From: Arthrobacter sp. V1I7
GTDB lineage: Bacteria; Actinomycetota; Actinomycetes; Actinomycetales; Micrococcaceae
Direction: 5' to 3'
DNA: 64,000 nucleotides
Assembly (NCBI RefSeq): GCF_030817015.1
Contig: NZ_JAUSYS010000001.1
Location: forward strand, 3,844,001-3,908,000
The notes under the pieces are model-generated. The model saw nothing but the letters and a program-made list of their open reading frames with translations, made no database searches and was not told the DNA's origin. Shown here in pieces: positions 17,431 to 31,865 of the stretch (the first letter of the stretch is position 1; each line of letters starts with the position of its first letter). The translations under genes were made by a program, and so were the position numbers.

Positions 17431-17937
17431 TCAGTCATCGGCTCCGCCCATGAACCGCACGAACCGCTGCAGCACGACGGGCCAGCCTGCCGTGTATTCC
17501 GCCCGCGTGGCTGCCGGGTCCTCGGCGCCTTCCCAGCCGCTATGCACCAGGCGGAGTTCGGTGCCGCCCTCGACGGCGCGTAACGCCACCCGGAGCTCTG
17601 TGGACCATACTGCCGAGCTGCCCGGATGCCAGCTCGCATGGAAGGACAGCGGCGGCTGCCAGTCGTCGATCGACCCCCAGATCGCCGTCCTGCCGTCGTC
17701 CGCGGTCTCCAGAATGAGGTTCTCCTCGAACTCTACATAGGAACCTGCCCCGAAGACGCCATGGTCTTCGAGCGGCCACCAGAGGTGTGTGTGCTCCGTA
17801 AAGCCCACGAACGCCCTAGCAACGGCGCCTGGCACGACAACGGTATAAACAAGGGGCTCCAAGCCAGCGCCTGGCTCCGGTTCCGGGCTATCGGACGGGT
17901 CGGTAGAAGCGTGGCTGAAGAGGTTATCCATGGGCAT
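17431..17937 (-). CDS. SRPBCC (AHSA1-like) domain protein
   Basis: 168 residues. After a 25-residue acidic leader comes a single START/Bet v1-like domain of the AHSA1 type: YTVVVPGAVARAFVGFTEHTHLWWP, given here as its diagnostic beta-strand/helix opening in part, then YVEFEENLI, ETADDGRTAIWGSIDDW and the C-terminal helix AGWPVVLQRFVRFM. Such proteins bind hydrophobic ligands or act as Hsp90-activator homologues; no specific role is evident. Two ATG codons (17937 and 17931) are equally possible and neither has a strong ribosome-binding site. It lies upstream of, and on the same strand as, the GlcD-like gene but 101 bp away. Confidence 0.75.
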   Translation of the reverse strand: MPMDNLFSHASTDPSDSPEPEPGAGLEPLVYTVVVPGAVARAFVGFTEHTHLWWPLEDHGVFGAGSYVEFEENLILETADDGRTAIWGSIDDWQPPLSFHASWHPGSSAVWSTELRVALRAVEGGTELRLVHSGWEGAEDPAATRAEYTAGWPVVLQRFVRFMGGADD

Positions 17938-18047
17938 TTACTCTACCCGCGGCACGCCCCGCCCTTACCTTTCGGTGGTCTCCCACCCGTCGGCGCCCGA
18001 GGCGGCCGCCTCTACGCCCTCATCTGCGATAAGCCGGTTAAATGCGG

Positions 18048-18079
18048 GAGAGCCTCCAACCTGGTGGTTGGAGGCTCTC
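18048..18079 (-). terminator. rRNA operon terminator
   Basis: A perfect 14-bp stem, GAGAGCCTCCAACC (18048-18061) with GGTTGGAGGCTCTC (18066-18079), and a TGGT loop, just past the 3' end of the 5S gene. The minus-strand run after the stem is only weakly T-rich. Confidence 0.8.
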
Positions 18080-18094
18080 GACCGTTTCTAATGA

Positions 18095-18214
18095 GTGTCC
18101 GGCGGTGACCTACTCTCCCACACCCTCCCGGGTGCAGTACCATCGGCGCTGTGGGTCTTAGCTTCCGGGTTCGGGATGGGACCGGGCGTTTCCCCCACGC
18201 TATGACCGCCGTAA
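18095..18214 (-). rRNA. rrf: 5S ribosomal RNA
   Basis: The minus strand reads TTACGGCGGTCATAGCG at the 5' end, CCCATCCCGAACCCGG in the middle and GAGTAGGTCACCGCCGG at the 3' end, the standard actinobacterial 5S. Ends are accurate to a few bases. Confidence 0.95.
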
Positions 18215-18442
18215 CCCTTGCTCCCGCCCCGCCTGGCTGTGCCCGGGGGTGGGAAAACTTTGGTGTTACAACATGTGCTCTGCCCTTGTTGGGGGCAGTT
18301 GTGGTGTTGTTATTCAGTTGGAGGTTCTCAAGCAACGGGTTTGTTGGTTGGGAACCACATAGTGGACGCAAGCAGTCTTGTTTCTTTGTACCCTCTTCAT
18401 GGTGTGAACGTCTTTTGAATCCGTTCACGGAGAGGGTGTGTG

Positions 18443-23638
<5,196 letters not shown>

Positions 23639-23880
23639 AAGTAAAACAAAAACAGACACAACCAACACCCCCGGGAAAACGGGAGAAACCGGCTGCACAA
23701 AATTTGAAACCAGCTGTAAAAACCAGACCACACCACGGGGTGGCGGGCCCGGCAAAACAACCAATCCATATAAATAAATTGGTATCAACAAACTTGGCAC
23801 ACTATTGAGTTCTCAAACAACAGACACACCCGGCACCACCACAACATCTCAGCCGTGGATCGCTCCGGAGCAACTTTTCA
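23639..23880 (-). promoter_or_regulatory. rRNA operon leader with boxA
   Basis: About 240 nt of transcribed leader precede the 16S gene. The boxA-like TGTTGTTTGAGAACT lies at 23822-23808 on the minus strand and is followed by CAATAGTGTGCC, as in other actinobacterial rrn leaders. An A/T-rich stretch around 23765-23785 is probably part of the 16S processing stem. Confidence 0.7.
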
Positions 23881-23909
23881 AACTTACCCGGCCGCTTCAC
23901 CCTAGTCAA
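23881..23909 (-). promoter_or_regulatory. rrn promoter
   Basis: On the minus strand TTGACT (23909-23904) and TAAGTT (23886-23881) are spaced by exactly 17 bp. This is the best promoter match upstream of the operon. The start would be near 23874. Confidence 0.7.
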
Positions 23910-24050
23910 ATCGGCGGTTCCGACTCAGTGTTGCCATAGGCATCTGGGTCTTCTTGGCCGATCAACTCCGGGGAGCAGCGCGGAAATAAACTCTACCACC
24001 ACTTTGACCGGGAGGCAAAGCGGCCCTCAACCGTCCCCCTGCCGACGCCC

Positions 24051-24083
24051 AAAAAGCCCGGAATCTCAAGGATTCCGGGCTTT
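24051..24083 (-). terminator. intrinsic terminator of the glgE-treS-mak/glgB operon
   Basis: A 13-bp stem, AAAGCCCGGAATC (24053-24065) with GATTCCGGGCTTT (24071-24083), and a 5-nt loop, followed on the minus strand by a T-run. It lies 16 bp past the glgB stop. Confidence 0.92.
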
Positions 24084-24098
24084 CGGCGTTGGCTAAGA

Positions 24099-27000
24099 CT
24101 AGGCCAGCGGTTTGAAGTACGCGGCCCCCAGGGGCGGCAGCGTGACGGTAAGCGTGGCCGGCTGGCCGTCCACGCCGTCGTCGGAGGCTGTCAGCTGACC
24201 GCTGTTCAGAACACCGGAACCGCCGTACGCGGCAGCGTCGGTGTTGAGCACTTCCTGCCACTGCCCAGAAACAGGGACTCCGAGTAGGAAGTCCGTGTGC
24301 GGGCCGCCCGAAAAGTTCAGCGCACAGACAAGCGGGTTGCCCGCCGCGTCGCGGCGGATGAAGGTCAGCACGTTGCGGTCCGAGTCACCGCCATGGATCC
24401 ACTGGAAGCCGGCCGGATCGTTGTCCAGCTCGTACAGGGCCGGAGTGGAACTGTAGAGCTCATTCAGGTCCTTGGTCAGGAGCTGCACGCCGCGGTGTGC
24501 CGGAATGTCCGCGAGATACCAATCAAGGCCGTGCTGTTCGGACCATTCCGCTTCCTGACCGAACTCGGTGCCCATGAAGATCAGCTGCTTGCCCGGGTGC
24601 GCCCACTGGAAGGCCAGGAAGGCGCGCAGGTTCGCCAGCTGCTGCCAGCGGTCCCCCGGCATCTTGCGGAGCATGGACCCCTTGCCGTGCACGACTTCGT
24701 CGTGGCTGATCGGCAGCAGGAAGTTTTCCGTGTACGCGTACACCATGGAGAAGGTGATGGTGCCGTGGTGCCACCTGCGGTTGTACGGGTCCTCGGCCAT
24801 GTACTTGAGCGAGTCGTGCATCCAACCCATGTTCCACTTCATCCCGAAGCCCAGACCGCCCTGGCTGGTGGGCGCCGTGACACCCGGGAAGGCCGTGGAT
24901 TCCTCGGCAATCATGACGACGCCGGGGTGCGTCTTGTAGACGGTGGCGTTGACCTCCTGGAGGAAGGAGATCGCCTCGAGGTTCTCGCGTCCGCCGAAAC
25001 GGTTCGGCTGCCACTGGCCTTCCTCGCGGGAATAGTCGAGGTAGAGCATGGAAGCGACGGCGTCCACGCGCAGACCGTCAATATGGAATTCGTCGAGCCA
25101 GTAGAGCGCGTTCGCGACTAGGAAGTTGCGGACTTCGGTGCGGCCGAAGTCGAAGATGAGCGTTCCCCAGTCCGGGTGTTCACCCAGGTTGGGGTCGGCG
25201 TGCTCGTACAGGGCCTCGCCGTCGAACCGGGCGAGTGCCCATTCGTCCTTGGGGAAGTGCGCCGGCACCCAGTCCAGCAGTACGCCGATACCGGCCTGGT
25301 GCAGTTCGTCCACGAGGTGCCGGAACTCGTCCGGGTGCCCGAAGCGGGACGTCGGGGCGAAATAGGACGTCACCTGGTAGCCCCAGGATCCGCCGAAGGG
25401 GTGCTCGGCCACGGGCATGAATTCCACGTGCGTGAAGCCGAGCTCCTTGACGTAGTCGACGAGTTCCTTGGCAAGCTCGCGGTAGCCGAGGCCGACCCGC
25501 CAGGAGCCGAGGTGGACTTCGTAAACGCTCATCGGCGAGTTGTGCGGATCCCGGGCCGACCGGGCCTCCATCCACTCGGCGTCCTTGAAGACGTAGGACG
25601 GTTCCACGACGCGGGACGCCGTCAACGGCGGCACCTCGGTGCCGAACGCCAGCGGGTCCGCTTTCTCCACCCAGTAGCCGTGCCGGGTCCTGATTTCGAA
25701 CTTGTAGCACGCCCCTGCCAAAACGCCGGGCAAGAAGAGTTCCCAGACTCCGGAGGAGCCGAGTGAGCGCATGGAGTGCTCGCGGCCGTCCCAGCCGTTG
25801 AAGTCGCCCTTGACGCGCACGGCCTGGGCGTTCGGGGCCCACACGGCGAAGGAGACCCCATCGACGTCGCCGAGGGAGGATTTGTAGTGCTGGACGTGCG
25901 CGCCGAGGACGTCCCAGAGCCGCTCGTGCCGGCCTTCGCCGATGAGGTGGAGGTCCACCTCCCCGATCGTGGGCAGGTAGCGGTACGGGTCGTCGGTAAG
26001 CTGCGGGGACTGGCGCTCGTACGTGATTTCCAGCCGGTAGTCGGGTACATGCCCGCGCTCCGGCGCTTCCAGCACCGCGACCCACACGCCGTCGGACTCG
26101 TGTTCCATGGGCACGATACCGGCCGCCGTCACCACGGCGACGGTCTCGGCAAGGTGCCTCACCGTGCGGATGGTGACGTGGCCGTGGTCGTCCAGGTGCG
26201 CGCCCAGGACTGAATGCGGCGCGTGATGCTCGCCGGCGGCGACCCTCGCGAGGGTGTCCGCGTCCACAGGGAGCGGAGCTCCGGGCCGATCGATCCGTGC
26301 TGGTCCTGTCATTTTGATACCTTCCGCTGCGGCTACGGCGGGAACGCCGGAGCCTTTCGTGCCGAGTAGACGGCGTGATGCATTGACCGGAATGGAGAGC
26401 CAGTCCGGTCGGTTCCTCAGTTCGTAGATGACTTCATAGAGCGCTTTGTCGAGCCAGAGGGCCACGAAAAGGGGCGAATCGCGGTCGATGCTGCCGGGGA
26501 CGACCTCCGCGTAGCCGGCCAGGAAGGCCTCGGCGCAGTCGTCCACCCAGGACTCCGGAACGACGGCGCCGGAAGACTCCCGGACGGCCGCACCGGCGGC
26601 GTAATCAAAGGACCGCAGCATCCCGACGACGTCGCGCAGCGGCACGTCAGGGAAGTTGCGTTCCGAGATGGGCCGCAGCGGCTCTCCCTCGAAGTCGAGG
26701 ATGGCCCAGCGAGGCGCGGCGCCGGCGGCGCCGGGAACCTGGAGGATCTGTCCGAGGTGCAGGTCCCCATGGATTCGCTGCAGGGGGCCGGCGCTGCAGC
26801 CAACAAGTTCGGCAAGGAGCTCATCGAGGGCGGCGTCCTGGCCGCCGACTATGCTGGCCGCCTGCGCCCAGGACTGGCGGACGCGCTGGGCCACGCCGGG
26901 CGCAATGACACCGCCCGGAACGGCCTCGGAGGCCACCCCGAGGAACTCGGCCAGGCGGCGGTGCACGGTGGCCGTAGCTGCGCCGAGCGCGTGCGCCTCG

Positions 27001-27839
27001 GCGGTGAAGTCCCGTCCCTGGCTCGCCGCATCGACGGCCAGCCGCCAGGCATCAAGCCCGCCGGAGAGGAACTCGTGGGCCACGGCAAGCTCGCCCCGGG
27101 CGGTCCGGGTCCCGCCCTGCGGGTCGCCCGTAGGGGTGTCCCATTCGCCGGTGACCCAGCCGAGGGTGGCCGGGACCTCCGCCGTGCGACCGGCGGTGAG
27201 GGCCGCCCCGATTTCAACTTCGGGGTTCTGGCCCTCGGAGAGGACGCGGAAGAACTTCAGGATCGCGGCCGATTCGCCGTCGTGCACAATCACCGAACTG
27301 TTCGATTGCTCGCCGGAGAGGACTTTTACGGCGCCGGTGGCTAAGGGCAGGCGGAAGCCGGATGCCACGAGATGCCCGGCGGCGTTACCGACCGGGCTTG
27401 TGCCGCTGCTGCGCATAAGTTCCAGCCACGCCTCGACAAACCCGGGGTCGTGGACGCCGTCGTAAATCCAGCGCTGCCCGGCCGCGGCACTCGAAGCATC
27501 GGCCTCAGCCGAAGCCCAAGCCGGCTCTCCTGATGCGTCGCCGTGCGCGGCACCGGCCCGGTCTGTCTCCCCCACCAGCGCGGACTCCGCACCAGGCAGC
27601 GGGGCATGGCGGAAGCTGAGCGGCACCTGCACGACGTCGGTCCGGTTACCGTCCGCCGTCGGGTAGGTCACCGCGAGCAGCCAGACCTCAAACTCGGCGT
27701 CGGCGCGTCCTGGGGCCAGACCCAGCGCGCCTACCGGCTCGAAGCTGAACTCCGCCGTCTTGACAGGAAACCAGCGCTGGCCCGGAAGCCAGCCGCCGAG
27801 CAGTCCGCTCAGGGCGAGGGGCAGGGTAGGTCGGGACAT
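24099..27839 (-). CDS. glgB: fused maltokinase and 1,4-alpha-glucan branching enzyme
   Basis: One uninterrupted 1,246-codon frame. Residues 1 to about 495 are maltokinase (Mak/Pep2): ILKFFR (ATP-site Lys195), catalytic RIHGDLHLGQ near 355-364 and metal-binding LDFEGEP at 381-387; it makes maltose-1-phosphate. From residue 510 on is a complete GH13 branching enzyme: an N-terminal domain, a carbohydrate-binding module with KGDFNGWDGREH, catalytic Asp in DGLRVDAV (about 926), Glu in MIAEES (about 978) and ISHDEVVHGKG (about 1044). It introduces alpha-1,6 branches into glucan. An internal Met510 (ATG at 26312) has GGAAGG 7 bp upstream, so free GlgB might also be made. It starts 1 bp after the treS stop and ends at a strong terminator. 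Confidence 0.93.
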   Translation of the reverse strand: MSRPTLPLALSGLLGGWLPGQRWFPVKTAEFSFEPVGALGLAPGRADAEFEVWLLAVTYPTADGNRTDVVQVPLSFRHAPLPGAESALVGETDRAGAAHGDASGEPAWASAEADASSAAAGQRWIYDGVHDPGFVEAWLELMRSSGTSPVGNAAGHLVASGFRLPLATGAVKVLSGEQSNSSVIVHDGESAAILKFFRVLSEGQNPEVEIGAALTAGRTAEVPATLGWVTGEWDTPTGDPQGGTRTARGELAVAHEFLSGGLDAWRLAVDAASQGRDFTAEAHALGAATATVHRRLAEFLGVASEAVPGGVIAPGVAQRVRQSWAQAASIVGGQDAALDELLAELVGCSAGPLQRIHGDLHLGQILQVPGAAGAAPRWAILDFEGEPLRPISERNFPDVPLRDVVGMLRSFDYAAGAAVRESSGAVVPESWVDDCAEAFLAGYAEVVPGSIDRDSPLFVALWLDKALYEVIYELRNRPDWLSIPVNASRRLLGTKGSGVPAVAAAEGIKMTGPARIDRPGAPLPVDADTLARVAAGEHHAPHSVLGAHLDDHGHVTIRTVRHLAETVAVVTAAGIVPMEHESDGVWVAVLEAPERGHVPDYRLEITYERQSPQLTDDPYRYLPTIGEVDLHLIGEGRHERLWDVLGAHVQHYKSSLGDVDGVSFAVWAPNAQAVRVKGDFNGWDGREHSMRSLGSSGVWELFLPGVLAGACYKFEIRTRHGYWVEKADPLAFGTEVPPLTASRVVEPSYVFKDAEWMEARSARDPHNSPMSVYEVHLGSWRVGLGYRELAKELVDYVKELGFTHVEFMPVAEHPFGGSWGYQVTSYFAPTSRFGHPDEFRHLVDELHQAGIGVLLDWVPAHFPKDEWALARFDGEALYEHADPNLGEHPDWGTLIFDFGRTEVRNFLVANALYWLDEFHIDGLRVDAVASMLYLDYSREEGQWQPNRFGGRENLEAISFLQEVNATVYKTHPGVVMIAEESTAFPGVTAPTSQGGLGFGMKWNMGWMHDSLKYMAEDPYNRRWHHGTITFSMVYAYTENFLLPISHDEVVHGKGSMLRKMPGDRWQQLANLRAFLAFQWAHPGKQLIFMGTEFGQEAEWSEQHGLDWYLADIPAHRGVQLLTKDLNELYSSTPALYELDNDPAGFQWIHGGDSDRNVLTFIRRDAAGNPLVCALNFSGGPHTDFLLGVPVSGQWQEVLNTDAAAYGGSGVLNSGQLTASDDGVDGQPATLTVTLPPLGAAYFKPLA

Positions 27840-27840
27840 A

Positions 27841-29637
27841 TCAGCCTTCGATGGACAGGATGGGCATCGCCTGGGTGAAGGGAGAGGCCGGATTGGAGGC
27901 AGCCGAGCGGATCCGCAACCAGAAGAAATCGTGGCTGCCCAAGGTCAGGGTCAGCGTTCCGTCCGCGCCGATGCCGGGGAAGGCCTGTCCGCCGAACACG
28001 TCCCGAAGGCCCCGCCCGGAGAACCTCGGCACCCGCAGCGTGGTCGCGACGGGGTGCTGGGAGAGGTTGAAGGCGCACAGGACCGTTTCGGCGTCCTCGC
28101 CGGCCGAATTACCCGCCGGGAGCTCCCGCAAGTAGGCGAGAACGACGTCGTGATCGGCTTCGACGTGCTCGAACCCGCCCAGACCGAAGGCCGGGTGGCT
28201 CTTGCGGACACTGAGGATCTGCCGGGTCCAGCGCAGCAGCGAACCCGAATGGGAGGCCTCGGCCTCGACATTGGCCATGCTGTAGTTGTAGACCAGCGAC
28301 TGGATCACCGGCAGGTAGAGCTTGCCCGGATCCGCATGGGAGAACCCGGCGTTGCGGTCCGGGTTCCATTGCATCGGCGTGCGGACGGCGTCGCGGTCCT
28401 CGAGCCAGATGTTGTCCCCCATGCCGATCTCGTCCCCGTAATACAGGAACGGGCTGCCGGGCAGGGACAGCAGCAGGGCATTGATCAGTTCGATTTCGGA
28501 GCGGGAGTTATCCAACAGCGGGGCGAGCCGGCGCCTGATGCCGATGTTGGCGCGCATGCGCGGGTCCGGCGCATACCAGCCGAGCATGGCGGCACGTTCG
28601 TCGGCGGTGACCATTTCCAGGGTCAGCTCGTCATGGTTGCGCAGGAACGTCCCCCACTGGGCCCCCTCGGGAATGTTCGGAGTGTCCTTCATCGTCTCGA
28701 TGATGGGCGCAGCCTTCTGGTCCCGCAGGGCGTAGTAGAGCCGCGGCATGATCGGGAAGTGGAAGGCCATGTGGCATTCCGGTTCCTCTTCGGTGCCGAA
28801 GTACTCGACGACCTCTGCGGGAGGCTGGTTGGCTTCGGCGATGATGACGCGGCCCGGGTAGCTTTCGTCGACCATCTTGCGCAGCTTGCGGAGGAACTCG
28901 TGGGTCTGCGGCAGGTTTTCGCAGTTGGTGCCCTCCTCTTCAAAGAGGTACGGGATGGCGTCAGCCCGGAAGCCGTCAATGCCCTGGTCCAGCCAGAACC
29001 GGACGACGTCGAACAGCGCGTCGATGACCTTCGGGTTCTCGAAGTTAAGGTCCGGCTGGTGTCCGAAGAAGCGGTGCCAGAAGAACTGGCGGCGGATCGG
29101 GTCGAAAGTCCAGTTGGACTCCTCGGTGTCGACGAAGATGATGCGGGCGTCTTCGTACTTTTCGTCGGTGTCACTCCAGACGTAGAAGTCGCCGAAGGGC
29201 CCGTCCGGGTCCTTGCGCGACTCCTGGAACCACGGGTGCTGGTCCGAGGTGTGGTTCAGGGGCAGGTCGATGATGACACGGACGCCGCGGGCGTGGGCTT
29301 CAGCTACAAGGCGTTTGAAGTCGCTGATGGTGCCGAACTCGTCCAGCACGGAGTTGTAATCCGAGATGTCATAGCCGCCGTCGCGAAGCGGGGACTGGAA
29401 GAACGGCGGCAGCCAGAGGCAGTCGACGCCCAGCCATTGCAGGTAGTCCAGTTTCTCGATCAGGCCGTGGAAGTCGCCGGAGCCGTCACCGTTGCCGTCT
29501 GCGAAGCCGCGGACCAGCACCTCGTAGAACACCGCCTTGCGGTACCAGAACGGGTCGTGTTGGAGGCCCGGCGCGTTCAGTTCGAAAGTCGCCTTCGGGC
29601 TGAAGTGCTGGTTGGGGTTGGTCGGGCCGAAACTCAC
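27841..29637 (-). CDS. treS: trehalose synthase (maltose alpha-D-glucosyltransferase)
   Basis: Interconverts trehalose and maltose, feeding maltose to the maltokinase next door. It is a 598-residue GH13 enzyme: [34 protein letters not shown], catalytic Asp in [11 protein letters not shown] (about 226), Glu in VIIAEANQ (about 268) and the third Asp in LRNHDELT. The start is taken as GTG 29637 because GGAGG lies 8 bp upstream; a GTG at 29643 overlaps the glgE stop (TAGTG) but would be only 2 bp from that site. The stop is 1 bp before the mak-glgB start. It carries no maltokinase domain of its own; that domain is fused to GlgB instead. Confidence 0.95.
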   Translation of the reverse strand: MSFGPTNPNQHFSPKATFELNAPGLQHDPFWYRKAVFYEVLVRGFADGNGDGSGDFHGLIEKLDYLQWLGVDCLWLPPFFQSPLRDGGYDISDYNSVLDEFGTISDFKRLVAEAHARGVRVIIDLPLNHTSDQHPWFQESRKDPDGPFGDFYVWSDTDEKYEDARIIFVDTEESNWTFDPIRRQFFWHRFFGHQPDLNFENPKVIDALFDVVRFWLDQGIDGFRADAIPYLFEEEGTNCENLPQTHEFLRKLRKMVDESYPGRVIIAEANQPPAEVVEYFGTEEEPECHMAFHFPIMPRLYYALRDQKAAPIIETMKDTPNIPEGAQWGTFLRNHDELTLEMVTADERAAMLGWYAPDPRMRANIGIRRRLAPLLDNSRSEIELINALLLSLPGSPFLYYGDEIGMGDNIWLEDRDAVRTPMQWNPDRNAGFSHADPGKLYLPVIQSLVYNYSMANVEAEASHSGSLLRWTRQILSVRKSHPAFGLGGFEHVEADHDVVLAYLRELPAGNSAGEDAETVLCAFNLSQHPVATTLRVPRFSGRGLRDVFGGQAFPGIGADGTLTLTLGSHDFFWLRIRSAASNPASPFTQAMPILSIEG

Positions 29638-29642
29638 TCGCA

Positions 29643-31715
29643 CTACCTCCGGATGCTAAGAATGTGGGCGGGTTCGACATGGGCGTCCAGCCGGACGTAG
29701 TTGTACTCCCCCCATTCCCAGCTTTCGCCGGTCAGGAGATCATCCACCATGAACCCGCCGTTGTGCGTCAGGTCGTCGGGGTCCAGCTCCAGGGCAGCCA
29801 GGTCCAGTGCCACGGTGCTCTCCCGGATGCCGTGCGGGTCCACGTTGACCACGATGATCAGCGTGTCCTTGGTGCCGTCGGGAAGAGTCTTGTGCTTGGA
29901 ATACACGATGGTGGCGTCGTCCGTGCTGTGGTGGATCGTCAGGTTCTGCAGGTCCCCCAGAGCGGGGTGGGTGTGCCGGATTTCGTTGAGCCGGGTCAGG
30001 TACGGCGCCAGCGTCCGGCCCGATGCGGCCGCCGCGTCCCAGTCACGGGCCTTGTACTCGAACTTCTCGTTGTCGATGTACTCTTCAGCGCCGGGCCGGG
30101 CCACGTGCTCGTACAGCTCGTAGCCGGAGTAGACACCCCAGATGGGGCTTGCCGTGGCGGCGAGGACGGCACGGATCCTGAACGCTGCCGGCCCACCGAA
30201 CTGCAGGTACTCAGTGAGGATGTCCGGGGTGTTGACGAAGAAGTTCGGCCGGAAGTAGGCCGCGGACTCGTGGCTGACCTCCTGGAAGTACTCCTCCAGC
30301 TCCTCCTTGGTGTTCCGCCAGGTGAAGTAGGTGTAGGACTGCTGGAAGCCGGCGCGGCCGAGGGCGTGCATCATTGCCGGCCGGGTGAATGCCTCCGCGA
30401 GGAAAACGACGTCGGGGTGCTTCTTGTTCACCTTGCCGATCAGCCATTCCCAGAACCACACGGGCTTAGTGTGCGGGTTGTCCACGCGGAAGATTTTCAC
30501 TCCGTGGCCCACCCAGAGCAATACGATGCGGAGGATCTCGTTGGACAGGCCCGCAGGGTCGTTGTCGAAGTTGATCGGGAAGATGTCCTGATACTTCTTC
30601 GGCGGGTTTTCCGCATAGGCGATGCTGCCGTCCACGCGGGTGGTGAACCATTCCGGATGGCTTTCCACCCAGGGGTGGTCCGGGGACGCCTGCAGGGCCA
30701 GGTCCAAGGCAACTTCCAGCCCCAGCTCTCCGGCCCGCGCCACGAAGGCGTCGAAGTCTTCGAAGGTGCCGAGGTCGGGATGAATGGCGTCGTGTCCGCC
30801 CTCCTTGCCGCCGATGGCCCACGGTGAACCGGGATCGTGCGGTCCGGCCAGCAGCGTGTTGTTCGGGCCCTTGCGGTGCTGGACGCCGATCGGGTGGATC
30901 GGCGGCAGGTAAACGATGTCGAAGCCCATTGCCGCAACGGCGTCGAGGCGCTTCGCGGCGGTGCGGAAGTTACCGGATGTCCATTCGCCGGTTTCGTGGT
31001 TGCGGACGGCGCCTTCGGAGCGCGGGAAGAATTCGTACCAGGCACCCTGGCCGGCGAGTTCGCGCTCCACGAGCAGCGGGTAGGGCTCGGAGACTGTCAC
31101 CAGTTCGCGGATCGGCTGGCGTTCGACGATGCCCGTCACTTCTGCGGAGAAGCCCGCGGCGAGGCGTTCCTCGGGAGTCAGGGAAGCATCGGAGAGCACG
31201 ACGACGGCCATCCGCAGCGTGCGCCGGTCCGCGGATGGGCGGGAGGAGTCTTCGGACGCTTCGGTGAGCAGCGCGGCGCCCTCGGCAAGCATCAGGTCGA
31301 CGTCGATCCCGGCTTCCACCTTCACTTCGGCGTTGTGGTGCCACGTGCCGTAGCGGTCGTGCCAGGCCTCAAGCACGAAAGACCAGTTGCCGGTGCTGGA
31401 CGGCGTGAGGAGTCCTTCCCAGCGGTCAGTACCCTGGCCGCGCGGTCCCCTGGGCGGGGCGAGGCGGACGCGCTGGCGTTCCTTCCCGCGGGGATCGAGG
31501 AGCACTGCGCTGACGCCGAGCTGGTCATGGCCCTCGCGGAAGGCGGTGGTACCGACCACCACAGTCTGGCCCACGACAGCCTTGGCGGGGAACTTCCCGT
31601 CTTCGACCGCAGGCTGCACGGCGGTGATCGGAAAGCGGCCAAATCGAAGGCCATCCGTGATCAGGGCCTTGGGCTTTTGCTTGGACACGGCACTGGTTCG
31701 CGAGTTATTCGTCAC
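29643..31715 (-). CDS. glgE: alpha-1,4-glucan:maltose-1-phosphate maltosyltransferase
   Basis: Extends linear alpha-glucan with maltose-1-phosphate. It is a 690-residue GH13_3 enzyme: [21 protein letters not shown] at the N-terminus (quoted only in part as its diagnostic start), a beta-sandwich domain, then the catalytic barrel with [31 protein letters not shown] (nucleophile Asp), [11 protein letters not shown] (acid Glu) and [10 protein letters not shown]. The start is GTG 31715 with only a weak ribosome-binding site (GAGCC). It is first in the operon glgE-treS-mak/glgB and divergent from glgP, 150 bp away. The actinobacterial set GlgE, TreS, Mak and GlgB is thus complete in three consecutive genes. 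Confidence 0.95.
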   Translation of the reverse strand: MTNNSRTSAVSKQKPKALITDGLRFGRFPITAVQPAVEDGKFPAKAVVGQTVVVGTTAFREGHDQLGVSAVLLDPRGKERQRVRLAPPRGPRGQGTDRWEGLLTPSSTGNWSFVLEAWHDRYGTWHHNAEVKVEAGIDVDLMLAEGAALLTEASEDSSRPSADRRTLRMAVVVLSDASLTPEERLAAGFSAEVTGIVERQPIRELVTVSEPYPLLVERELAGQGAWYEFFPRSEGAVRNHETGEWTSGNFRTAAKRLDAVAAMGFDIVYLPPIHPIGVQHRKGPNNTLLAGPHDPGSPWAIGGKEGGHDAIHPDLGTFEDFDAFVARAGELGLEVALDLALQASPDHPWVESHPEWFTTRVDGSIAYAENPPKKYQDIFPINFDNDPAGLSNEILRIVLLWVGHGVKIFRVDNPHTKPVWFWEWLIGKVNKKHPDVVFLAEAFTRPAMMHALGRAGFQQSYTYFTWRNTKEELEEYFQEVSHESAAYFRPNFFVNTPDILTEYLQFGGPAAFRIRAVLAATASPIWGVYSGYELYEHVARPGAEEYIDNEKFEYKARDWDAAAASGRTLAPYLTRLNEIRHTHPALGDLQNLTIHHSTDDATIVYSKHKTLPDGTKDTLIIVVNVDPHGIRESTVALDLAALELDPDDLTHNGGFMVDDLLTGESWEWGEYNYVRLDAHVEPAHILSIRR

Positions 31716-31865
31716 AGGCTCGACGTTATCTACAATTCCGGCAGATGGCTAAGCCTGCGAAGTTTTTTCCGAGGTTTCCGGACTTTTCCGCCGGGGACCC
31801 GTCATTTATCGGAAAGAAACCTAAACCGGTGACGTAACTCTCGGTAGTCCGTTAGTGTTTCGCTC
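31716..31865. promoter_or_regulatory. divergent glgE/glgP control region
   Basis: 150 bp must hold promoters for both directions. The middle contains TTTCCGAGG and TTATCGGAAA, which form a loose inverted pair around 31768-31815. No consensus -35/-10 pair stands out on either strand, so promoter positions are not assigned. Confidence 0.35.
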
